64,000 nucleotides of DNA, taken from contig NZ_LGKG01000101.1 of NCBI RefSeq assembly GCF_001294335.1, forward strand, positions 1 through 64,000. Direction: 5' to 3'. The notes under the pieces were generated by a model. It was given only the letters and a program-made list of their open reading frames with translations, did no database searches and had not been told where the DNA came from. Source of the stretch: Streptomyces chattanoogensis. GTDB lineage: Bacteria > Actinomycetota > Actinomycetes > Streptomycetales > Streptomycetaceae. This document shows positions 32,246 through 38,751 of the stretch, piece after piece; the first letter of the stretch is position 1, and the number at the start of each line of letters is the position of its first letter. The position numbers and the translations under genes were made by a program.

Positions 32246-33174
32246 ATTCGGACCGAGTCCCTCCTCGACGGCCGGCTCTCCACGGCCCGCAGCGGCTGCG
32301 GCAGGGGGCTTCCGGTGGCCTTGCGGGACTCGGCGACGTAGGCCGTGGTGTCGCTGCTCTGGATCACCGCCAGTTTGTAGCCGTCGCCCCCGTGCTCCAC
32401 CCCGTTCAGGGTGGTGGAGTACGTGTCGTTCGTGTCCAGGCAGGAAACCTGGTTGTCGTTGATCCAGCCGAACTTCCACGCGTGCCAGCCGAGGAACTGC
32501 GGGGCATGGCCGCTGACCTTGCCCATGACGTCCCAGCCGCCGACGTACTGGTGCTGTTCGCCGTTGAAGGCGTAGAGGTCGGGCAGGCCGAAGGTGTGGC
32601 CGGTCTCGTGGTCGGCGACCTTGTAGCCCCAGTTCCACACGTCCTGTCCGAAGGTCACCGCCCGCTTGATCGTCACCCAGGCGTTCGTCGCCTTGTTCCA
32701 GATCTGCGTCGGGGTGGCGGGGTTCTGGACCCAGGTGGGGGTGTGGGTGATCGCGTCCGCGGTGCTGGTCGGCACGATGTAGAACATGTCAGAGTCGGCG
32801 AGGTTGAGGCCTGCGTCGGCGGCACCGGCGAGCGCGTCCTTCACGTATACCCGGTGCGTAGTCGTCGGCGCCGGATATCTGGTCGTCATAGCGGTCGAGA
32901 GGCGTGGTGGTCCCGACGGCGTCGGGGAAGTCCACGTAGATCACGCCCACACGCTTGGTGCCCTCCGGCTTCTGGAACCGGTTGTAGTCGGTGTTCTGGC
33001 CCTCGTCGGTGTAACCGGTCGTGCCCTGGAGCGCACACGCCGAGGTGCTTTCGTTGGACCCGTGGGGGGACTGGCGGGGACGATGGCCAGGGCGAGCAAG
33101 GCGAGCAGGGCGGCGGACAAGGCGAGTACGGGCACCGTGACGCGCGGGCGCCGCCATGCGTGTGAGGATTTCAT
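32236..33174 (-). pseudogene. Broken secreted M6-family metalloprotease
   Basis: Three minus-strand frames must be joined. First comes a signal peptide from the ATG at 33174 (hydrophobic core VPVLALSAALLALLALAIV). Second is a segment with [25 protein letters not shown] (about 33050-32885). Third is the catalytic part with the zinc motif HETGHTFGLPDLY and GGWDVMGK (32880-32260). Compared with intact immune-inhibitor-A-like M6 proteases, roughly 60 residues between segments two and three are missing, and the protein ends soon after ESRKATG. A secreted protease has been lost. Confidence 0.8.
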
Positions 33175-33247
33175 GGTGTTGCCGCCGCGGGGGGAGAGGC
33201 GTTCCTCCGTGGGGAGGGGTGTGCCTCCGTGAGGGGAAGAGTGCCCG

Positions 33248-33583
33248 CTATGCGTGATGCAGGCATGACAATCTGCTGTCTCTGTCGCGGTAATGGGGAA
33301 TCCGGATGTGAGGCGAAACGCCGTCCAGCGCGCTCGGTCCGCGCAGAATCTCGTCGAATTCATCGGGAAGGGCGGCCCACGCAAGCAGCCGCCCCAACTC
33401 CGAGTCGTCCGGCGCCATTTGAAGCGTCCGCAGTTCCTGCTGGACCTGTCGGGCCGTCAGGCGGCCGAGGTGGTGCGCTGCCACATCGATCTCGTGTACG
33501 CCTTGGCCATGGCGCTGGACGATCCAGGCTTCCCTCGCAGTGTGCTGGCCGACTTCCGTGAGCGCCCGGCTCACGGGGGGCAT
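33248..33583 (-). CDS. Hypothetical protein, unrecognised
   Basis: A 111-residue minus-strand frame with plausible codon use and a normal soluble composition (AHHLGRLTARQVQQELRTLQ and LGRLLAWAALPDEFDEIL look helical). No family recognised and no good ribosome binding site. It is wedged between the M6 protease remnant and an IS110 remnant, so it may be a leftover fragment. Confidence 0.35.
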   Translation of the reverse strand: MPPVSRALTEVGQHTAREAWIVQRHGQGVHEIDVAAHHLGRLTARQVQQELRTLQMAPDDSELGRLLAWAALPDEFDEILRGPSALDGVSPHIRIPHYRDRDSRLSCLHHA

Positions 33584-33770
33584 CGGAGTGGAAAAACACA
33601 GGGATGCGCATGTGGCTTCCGTGGGCGCCGGCTCCTTCGGGGCGGCCCTCTCCCGCTACCTGCTGACCCAGGGCGTTGAAGTGCTCGACGTAAACTGCCC
33701 CGACCGGACCGACCGCCGTCAGATTGCCTGCCGCCTCGAAACCAGCACCCACCACGAGCTGCTAGCGCTG
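33575..33770 (+). pseudogene. IS110-family transposase remnant with internal deletion
   Basis: A plus-strand frame reads KHRDAHVASVGAGSFGAALSRYLLTQGVEVLDVNCPDRTDRRQ when split at its join. The first eight residues match the start of the IS110 RuvC-like domain (HKDxHVAAV). The rest match its GTGSYGAGLARYLRAQGVEVVEVNRP segment. Some 40-50 residues that normally separate them are deleted. No complete element ends were identified. Confidence 0.6.
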
Positions 33771-33799
33771 GCCCAGGTGCTGGAGATCGACCCGCGCGC

Positions 33800-33990
33800 C
33801 TCGTGATCGCGGCGGGATGTACACGAGCCGGGGCCGGAGGAGGTCTATGTGGTCTCGGGTCTCTTCAACGACGGCTTCGGCGATCACCCGGCGGGATCCT
33901 TCCCCCACGCGCCGGCAGGCTCCTGGCACGTTCCGCGGTCGGAGACGGGGTGCACACTGTTGCATCTTCGTATCGCTCTGCCGCCCCCAG
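33800..33990 (+). pseudogene. ChrR-like cupin domain remnant
   Basis: In the plus strand EEVYVVSGLFNDGFGDHPAGSFPHAP, broken at about 33900, continues with AGSWHVPRSETGCTLLH. This corresponds to the second half of the cupin domain found in ChrR-type anti-sigma factors and related small cupins (ExFVLxGxFxDExGxYPAGxWxRxPxGSxHxPxSxxGCxL). There is no start region, so it is a fragment stranded next to IS110 debris. Confidence 0.55.
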
Positions 33991-34026
33991 TGCCGAGGGG
34001 AAGCCTTGGCCACATACGTGGATCGG

Positions 34027-36069
34027 TTACGCCGGGCCGATTGCACGCCCGACTCCGGCGGCTACCTCCGGGTGAGCGAGGTACTCCTGGATGTCGTGCG
34101 CCCGGTCGCGCGCGTTGGCGACGGCTACTTCGGTCAGCTTGCCCCAGGTGTCTCCGAGCGGGCAGCCGACGGTGACGGTATCCGTCGGGCACCAAGCGTT
34201 GAACCAGTCGGTGACCCGTTCGGGGCGTTTGGCTCCGGGGACCAGCAGCCGGTCGTAGACGGCATTCATGCCCAGTGGGCTGCCGACCGTGACGAGCAGA
34301 TCAACCGCCAGCTCTTCCGGAAGCTTGCGGATGAGGTCCATGCCGACGACGGTGCCGAGGCTGTGAGTGACCAGGACGAGATTGCCGGAGGACGGCGTCG
34401 TCTCCAGCACACAGTCCAGGACTGCTTGGCGGACGTGCTGATTGTCGAGGTACGCGGCGACATCGCTGAGGATCGTGGCAATGACCCATTCATCCAGATC
34501 GGTCTTGGCTGCCAGCCAGCTCAGCTGTCCCTGGAGGGCACCAACCAGCTTGCTCCCGAACCCCTCGGTGGCAAGCAGACCATCCCGCGGCATGTCTGCC
34601 TTTGCGGCAGCCTCGGCGATGAGTTGCTCGTAGGTGTCTCTGGCGGTACCGGCGGGTGCGAACGCTTCCGCAGTGGCCCCGGTGGTCAGTTCCTCGAAAT
34701 GGCGCGGGACGGCTTCGTTCCGCTCCAGGGCGTCCATCAACCTGTCGCCGTAGTAAGGGAACCAGGCATCCGCTGGGTCGATCGGAGCGATTCCGGCGCG
34801 GGTGAGTCCGTGATTCAGCCCAGCGGTCCAGTTGCGGCGAAGCGCCTCGGGGTCTTTGTTCTGCTGGCTCCTGCCGTGCAGGAAGACCAGGTGCCGCGTG
34901 CCGCCGAAGGCAGTGCTCCGGGCGCGCAGGCCGGTACGGTCCACTCCCTCACGTGCAGGTCGTGGGGCAACAGGTGGAGCCGCTGCCCGGGTCGGCTGGG
35001 CGACGACGGCCTTCTGCTGGAGCCCGGAGTCCGAACCCATCTCAGCCAGGACCGCACGGCGTGCAGGATTGAGCTCAAGCGCCGCGAGGCGCTTCAGGAT
35101 CGAACTGATGCGGATACCTTCGTTCGAGATGTACTCGACGGCGTTGTCACCGTCCTCACGCCGCCAGAGCTGGCCATCCTTGCGCAGGATTCGTCCCTGG
35201 CCGTCTGTTTTCGGCACCCCGAGGTGGTGCAGCGCCACCACTTCCCATTGGTCATTGAAGACCGGAGACCCGGAATTGCCAGGCTCGGTGTCGGTCTTGT
35301 AGTGGAGGTAGTCATCCAGACGTACCAGGAGACCGTTGTCCCGGATGGCGATTTCCTTGAAGCGGCCGTTTGGGTGCCCGATGATGTTCACCGCTTCGCC
35401 GAGAACCAGTGTGCCCTGTTGGACACTCAGCTTGTTCCAGCCGAACTTCTCGCCCGGCGTGGGGGCGCCGGTGGTGTTGGCGAGCTGAACGAGGGCGAAG
35501 TCGAGCCGCTCGTCCGCTATGAAGAATGCGCTGGGGTCGAGTTCGATCCGGGCCGTTTGATCGGGCGTGTTGTCGATGGTGACCTGGGCATTGAACTCTA
35601 CGAAGCAGTTTTGAGCGGTTGCTTCGTCGGGCAGCACGTGGTGGTTGGTCATCAGCAGACGGGGCGACACCAGGAAGCCGGTGCCCTGTGGCAGCTCGCG
35701 GCCGTTGTCGCGTACCGAGATCCGCGCGACGGTGCCGGCGACTCGGACGCCGCGTGGCAGGAAGCTCCAGGCCTGCAGTTCGTTGGACACCCCAATGATG
35801 CGCTCATTCGTACCGGGCATATCCAACGGCTCTGCGTAAAGCTTCGCCACGGCAGCCGCGGGGGGAACTCCGCTCCGGTCGAGCAGCCGTGTTGCGCGGG
35901 CGGCGATGGCCTCCGGCGAATCCGGGAACTTCACCCCGGCATCCAGGTCCCGCTGTGTGGCCTGCCGCTCGGTACTCGTCTCGTGGTATCGACGGGCGGC
36001 GGCCTTGGCTTGCGTCTCGAATTCCTTGAGTGTTCGCTGTGTTGCTGGCATGGGAGCCACCATCTTCAT
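34027..36069 (-). CDS. Trypsin-like serine peptidase fused to an alpha/beta hydrolase
   Basis: 680 residues from an ATG preceded by GACGAGG; a longer frame reaches 36216 but lacks homology. The N-terminal half is a trypsin-fold peptidase of the glutamyl-endopeptidase type. Its apparent triad is H144 (TNHHV), D190 (RLDFALVQL) and S266 (GNSGSPV). The C-terminal half (about 390-680) is an alpha/beta hydrolase with HLVFLHGRS, the nucleophile elbow VTHSLGT and a late LLVTVGSPLG strand. No signal peptide or membrane segment is visible, so both activities would be cytoplasmic or exported by an unknown route. It is the last gene of the minus-strand set headed by the PatG-like subtilase. Confidence 0.88.
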   Translation of the reverse strand: MKMVAPMPATQRTLKEFETQAKAAARRYHETSTERQATQRDLDAGVKFPDSPEAIAARATRLLDRSGVPPAAAVAKLYAEPLDMPGTNERIIGVSNELQAWSFLPRGVRVAGTVARISVRDNGRELPQGTGFLVSPRLLMTNHHVLPDEATAQNCFVEFNAQVTIDNTPDQTARIELDPSAFFIADERLDFALVQLANTTGAPTPGEKFGWNKLSVQQGTLVLGEAVNIIGHPNGRFKEIAIRDNGLLVRLDDYLHYKTDTEPGNSGSPVFNDQWEVVALHHLGVPKTDGQGRILRKDGQLWRREDGDNAVEYISNEGIRISSILKRLAALELNPARRAVLAEMGSDSGLQQKAVVAQPTRAAAPPVAPRPAREGVDRTGLRARSTAFGGTRHLVFLHGRSQQNKDPEALRRNWTAGLNHGLTRAGIAPIDPADAWFPYYGDRLMDALERNEAVPRHFEELTTGATAEAFAPAGTARDTYEQLIAEAAAKADMPRDGLLATEGFGSKLVGALQGQLSWLAAKTDLDEWVIATILSDVAAYLDNQHVRQAVLDCVLETTPSSGNLVLVTHSLGTVVGMDLIRKLPEELAVDLLVTVGSPLGMNAVYDRLLVPGAKRPERVTDWFNAWCPTDTVTVGCPLGDTWGKLTEVAVANARDRAHDIQEYLAHPEVAAGVGRAIGPA

Positions 36070-36217
36070 TGCCTCGTCGAGTGTGCCTGCGTTCCAGGGG
36101 CAAGCACAGGGACTCGTGACGCACCAAGTGAGGTGAATTCTGGGAATGTGACGGAGTAAACGCCGAGTGGGTAACAGTGGATGCTCGTCACGCCATCCTT
36201 CCCCGGAAATGATCATT

Positions 36218-37147
36218 TCAGGGGAAGGAGCTTATCCCCAGGTTGTCCAGCTGGGTGACCATGGCGTCAACCGTCTCCTGGGGGACGTCGTCGATGTTCT
36301 GTGCCGTTGGTGTCTGTGTGAGTCCGCTGGCGCTTTGGAACGAAACCAGGGCTGACCGCGTACCGGGGCCGAAAACTCCGTCGAGTCCGTTTGGGCTGAA
36401 GTCAAGTGCCTCCAGGGCGGTCTGCAGTCCGATGGTCAAGTTTACTGGGATGGGAAAATTGCCGGACCGCATGTTTGCATCGAGCTTCTGTGAGGGGTCG
36501 AAAACCAGCTGAGTGAAGTCGCCTGGTGGTGGTGCGGCCATCCAGCCGGCGAGGGTGAAGAGCAGTCCGTTGCGGACGTTCCGTGGGATGACCCCGGGGT
36601 TTCCGGCCTCCGTCATCTTGCACTCCCGCGCCATGGTCAGCCATTCCTCGGTCGCTGCGGCGGCCTGGAACAAGGGGAACTTGAAAAGAGGGCCCAAGGC
36701 CCACGCCATGCTGAGCAGGCCGAGCTGTCCGTCAGCAGGCCACTCGTCGAGGTTGGCGAACGGTGCCCGAGTTCGCAGGGATGTCTCGAAACTGTCCAGC
36801 TTGCTGGATATCAGCTCATCAATCGTCGAGTCAGTGATGCGCAGCCGTGTGATGGCTTCTTTCTGAGTCAGTGTGGCGAAGGCTGTTCCGCTGAATTTGA
36901 CCGTTTGATATTCGGCCTCTATTTCGGTGTGACTGGCTGTCGCGTGCGTGGTCTTATCGAACCAAGGCAAGGTGAAAATGTCGGGGAGCGGGTGTGGGTT
37001 GGTGCCGAAGTGGCTGGCATCGTCGGCGTCGAGCAGGTTTCCCACTCCAGTGGAGACCAGGCTTTTGACGTCCAGGTACATGAACCGGACACGGCCTTCC
37101 AGTGGCTCACTGAACGGGATGAATGCATTTTGAACGCTCTGGTGCAT
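36218..37147 (-). CDS. T4/pesticin-type lysozyme with C-terminal peptidoglycan-binding domain
   Basis: 309 residues. The N-terminus matches the T4-lysozyme-like fold: E17 in PLEGRVRFMYLD, D26, and T33 in VSTGVGNLLD fit the Glu-Asp-Thr catalytic set. Residues ~240-300 form a peptidoglycan-binding domain (LQTALEALDFSPNGLDGVFGPGTRSAL). It would cut the glycan backbone of peptidoglycan. There is no signal peptide, so delivery needs a holin-like partner, cell lysis or another export route. It lies between the peptide genes and the peptidase-hydrolase gene on the same strand, with 148-171-base gaps. No other phage genes are nearby. Confidence 0.85.
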   Translation of the reverse strand: MHQSVQNAFIPFSEPLEGRVRFMYLDVKSLVSTGVGNLLDADDASHFGTNPHPLPDIFTLPWFDKTTHATASHTEIEAEYQTVKFSGTAFATLTQKEAITRLRITDSTIDELISSKLDSFETSLRTRAPFANLDEWPADGQLGLLSMAWALGPLFKFPLFQAAAATEEWLTMARECKMTEAGNPGVIPRNVRNGLLFTLAGWMAAPPPGDFTQLVFDPSQKLDANMRSGNFPIPVNLTIGLQTALEALDFSPNGLDGVFGPGTRSALVSFQSASGLTQTPTAQNIDDVPQETVDAMVTQLDNLGISSFP

Positions 37148-37318
37148 GTCTGGCTCTCTTCAGTCCGATAGCCGACCTGGGAGCTTTCCTCACGCGGTCT
37201 TTCCGGTAGGCCGACAGGGCGATGACGATGTCCCTCCTGAGGGCGGCATTGACGGCCGGTCACGTTGGGGACGGTTGGTGCCGCGACCCACCTGGCGGCA
37301 CCAACCGCGGCCTGCGGA

Positions 37319-37546
37319 TCAGAGCAGGCCTCCCCACACGGTTCCCGGAACCACTTGGCATTCCTCGCCACGGGGGTCGCGGCACAGGTACGGGGGCGGG
37401 TCGCCGACATCGTCACCGAAGTTGCCGCCCACCTCTTTCCTGGCCAGGGAGGGCTGTCCGTCGTCGAGGAACGGCCGCAGAACGAGGAACGGCTCGATGG
37501 GCTCCGAGCGGTCAATCTCGTTCTGGACCGGCAAGTTGAATGGCAT
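37319..37546 (-). CDS. Small peptide, possible divergent fifth member of the peptide family
   Basis: 75 residues from an ATG preceded by GGGAGGCAGGCC, a strong ribosome binding site. It begins MPFNLPVQNEIDR; the LPVQ tetrapeptide also occurs in the peptide encoded at 38527-38712. Otherwise it lacks the QAPP block and the G-x-E-A site of the four related peptides. The C-terminal half is Gly/Pro-rich with two cysteines (YLCRDPRGEECQ) and ends VWGGLL. Its position within the run and its good start support a real gene; membership of the family is tentative. Confidence 0.55.
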   Translation of the reverse strand: MPFNLPVQNEIDRSEPIEPFLVLRPFLDDGQPSLARKEVGGNFGDDVGDPPPYLCRDPRGEECQVVPGTVWGGLL

Positions 37547-37625
37547 GGCCTGCCTCCCAACGTCGGCGCACCGGGTTGGGCGCCAGTGACTGGGGGCGAG
37601 CCACGGTCACCGGCGCGATGACGGT

Positions 37626-37808
37626 TCAGATCTGCAGAATCTTGGTGAGCGTGTCGAGGAAATCGCTCGCCTCGACGCCCCTGGTGTCGTCGTGGCCACC
37701 AGCGGACGTGTGTCCGGTGCGGTCGATGGGCGGCGCCTGCCGCGGCATCTCCAACGTGGTCGGCTTGGCAGGCCGCTCCACGTCTCGTTCGTTCTGGTCG
37801 AACTTCAT
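37626..37808 (-). CDS. Precursor-like peptide 1 with GVEAS site
   Basis: 60 residues, ATG preceded by GGAAGGAAGG. Residues 1-30 are nearly identical to peptide 2 (MKFDQNERDVER, then TTLEMPRQAPPIDR). A variable middle follows, then GVEAS at 44-48, which matches the G(L/V)E(A/P)S recognition sequence cut by the PatA protease in cyanobactin precursors. The remaining tail DFLDTLTKILQI is amphipathic as a helix. I infer a leader-core precursor processed by the PatG-like subtilase encoded upstream. Confidence 0.8.
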   Translation of the reverse strand: MKFDQNERDVERPAKPTTLEMPRQAPPIDRTGHTSAGGHDDTRGVEASDFLDTLTKILQI

Positions 37809-37925
37809 GGCCTTCCTTCCGTCATGTCGTCATGTCATTGACCGTGAAGGGTCATGCGTCATGTCGTCGGGGGGCGTCAGAGCGCCGGTAACGGGGGAGT
37901 GCCACCGTCAAGGCGCGGTGACGGT

Positions 37926-38111
37926 TCAAATCGGGAGGAATTTGGAGAGGATCCCGGTGAGCAGCCCGTTCGCGTCGACGCCCTGGTTGTCGCCGTACAT
38001 GCCCGGCGTCGTGTGTCCGGTGCGGTCGATGGGCGGCGCCTGCCGCGGCATCTCCAGCGTGGTCGGCTTGGTGAGCCGCTCCACGTCTCGTTCGTTCTGG
38101 TCGAACTTCAT
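37926..38111 (-). CDS. Precursor-like peptide 2 with GVDAN site
   Basis: 61 residues, ATG preceded by GAAGGAAGG. It shares MKFDQNERDVER and TLEMPRQAPPIDRTGHTTPG with its neighbours and the segment PGMYGDNQGVDAN with peptide 3. GVDAN (44-48) occupies the position of GVEAS in peptide 1. The tail GLLTGILSKFLPI has hydrophobic residues at 2, 3, 6, 7, 10, 11 and 13, an amphipathic helix pattern like short membrane-active peptides. No cysteines, so any modification would have to be cleavage, cyclization or prenylation-like rather than thiazoline formation. Confidence 0.8.
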   Translation of the reverse strand: MKFDQNERDVERLTKPTTLEMPRQAPPIDRTGHTTPGMYGDNQGVDANGLLTGILSKFLPI

Positions 38112-38207
38112 GGCCTTCCTTCTTCCGTAGTGCCGTCATGTGATGTCGGCTACGGGTGTCACGGTGCCGATGACCGGGCGGACCGCTGTCACCGGCACGG
38201 TGGCGGT

Positions 38208-38393
38208 TCAGATGGGGAGCACCTTTGCGAGCATGTCGGTGAGGAACCCGTTCGCGTCGACGCCCTGGTTGTCGCCGTACATGCCCGGCGTGCTGTGTCC
38301 GGTGCGGTCGATGGGCGGCGCCTGCCGCGGCATCTCCAGCGTGGCGGGCTGCTTCGGCTGCTCCGCTACTTGCTCCATCCGGTCATTCATCAT
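38208..38393 (-). CDS. Precursor-like peptide 3 with GVDAN site
   Basis: 61 residues from tandem ATGs at 38393 and 38390 preceded by GGAAGGAAGAAG; an upstream in-frame extension to 38489 is not conserved in the family. The first 17 residues differ from peptides 1 and 2, but LEMPRQAPPIDRTGHSTPG and MYGDNQGVDAN are essentially the same. The tail GFLTDMLAKVLPI repeats the hydrophobic spacing of peptide 2. Leader conserved and tail variable in the hydrophilic positions is the pattern expected for a family of cleaved precursors. Confidence 0.8.
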   Translation of the reverse strand: MMNDRMEQVAEQPKQPATLEMPRQAPPIDRTGHSTPGMYGDNQGVDANGFLTDMLAKVLPI

Positions 38394-38526
38394 GGTCTTC
38401 TTCCTTCCACTCTGTCGGCCTGCCGGCGGGCTGCACCCGTCGGCACCGTCCACCCACGCACTGCCGTTGCAGCGGTGGTGGCTCAGCAATCTCCCGTACC
38501 GCCTGACAGGTCATCGCCCTCACCCG

Positions 38527-38712
38527 TCACGCCGCAAGGCCGCCGCGGGCGAAGCACATCTGCCGTGCGATCCCTGTCATGTCGGCGCAGCGCGCGGCCG
38601 CTTCGATGCCGTCTCCGCTGTTCTGCGCCGCTGGGGCGTTCCACCCGTCCCGACGCACCGGCGGTGCCTGGACCGGGAGGGCGATCTTCCGCTGCTTCTC
38701 CGGATCCTTCAT
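38527..38712 (-). CDS. Precursor-like peptide 4 with GIEAA site and two-cysteine tail
   Basis: 61 residues, ATG at 38712, 39 bases after the subtilase stop. It is the most divergent of the four but keeps LPVQAPPVRRD (compare MPRQAPPIDRT) and a G-I-E-A-A site at residues 35-39. The following 22-residue tail starts ARCADMTG and ends RGGLAA, with cysteines at its positions 3 and 14, so a disulfide or other cross-link is possible. It is the first peptide gene after the protease, so likely translated from the same message. Confidence 0.75.
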   Translation of the reverse strand: MKDPEKQRKIALPVQAPPVRRDGWNAPAAQNSGDGIEAAARCADMTGIARQMCFARGGLAA

Positions 38713-38751
38713 GGTCTTCTCTCTTCGTTGTCTCGGCCATCGGTGACACGT

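Noticed and set aside
33817..36159. 780-codon plus-strand frame opposite the trypsin/alpha-beta hydrolase gene
   Set aside because: The minus strand carries both catalytic triads; the plus frame is a GC artefact.
36218..37147. Lysozyme as part of a prophage
   Set aside because: No holin, tail, capsid, integrase or terminase genes nearby; neighbours are the peptide and peptidase genes.
37600..38720. CRISPR array, suggested by repeated DNA at about 150-300-base spacing
   Set aside because: The repeats are the conserved codons of the paralogous peptide genes, far too long and irregular for a CRISPR.
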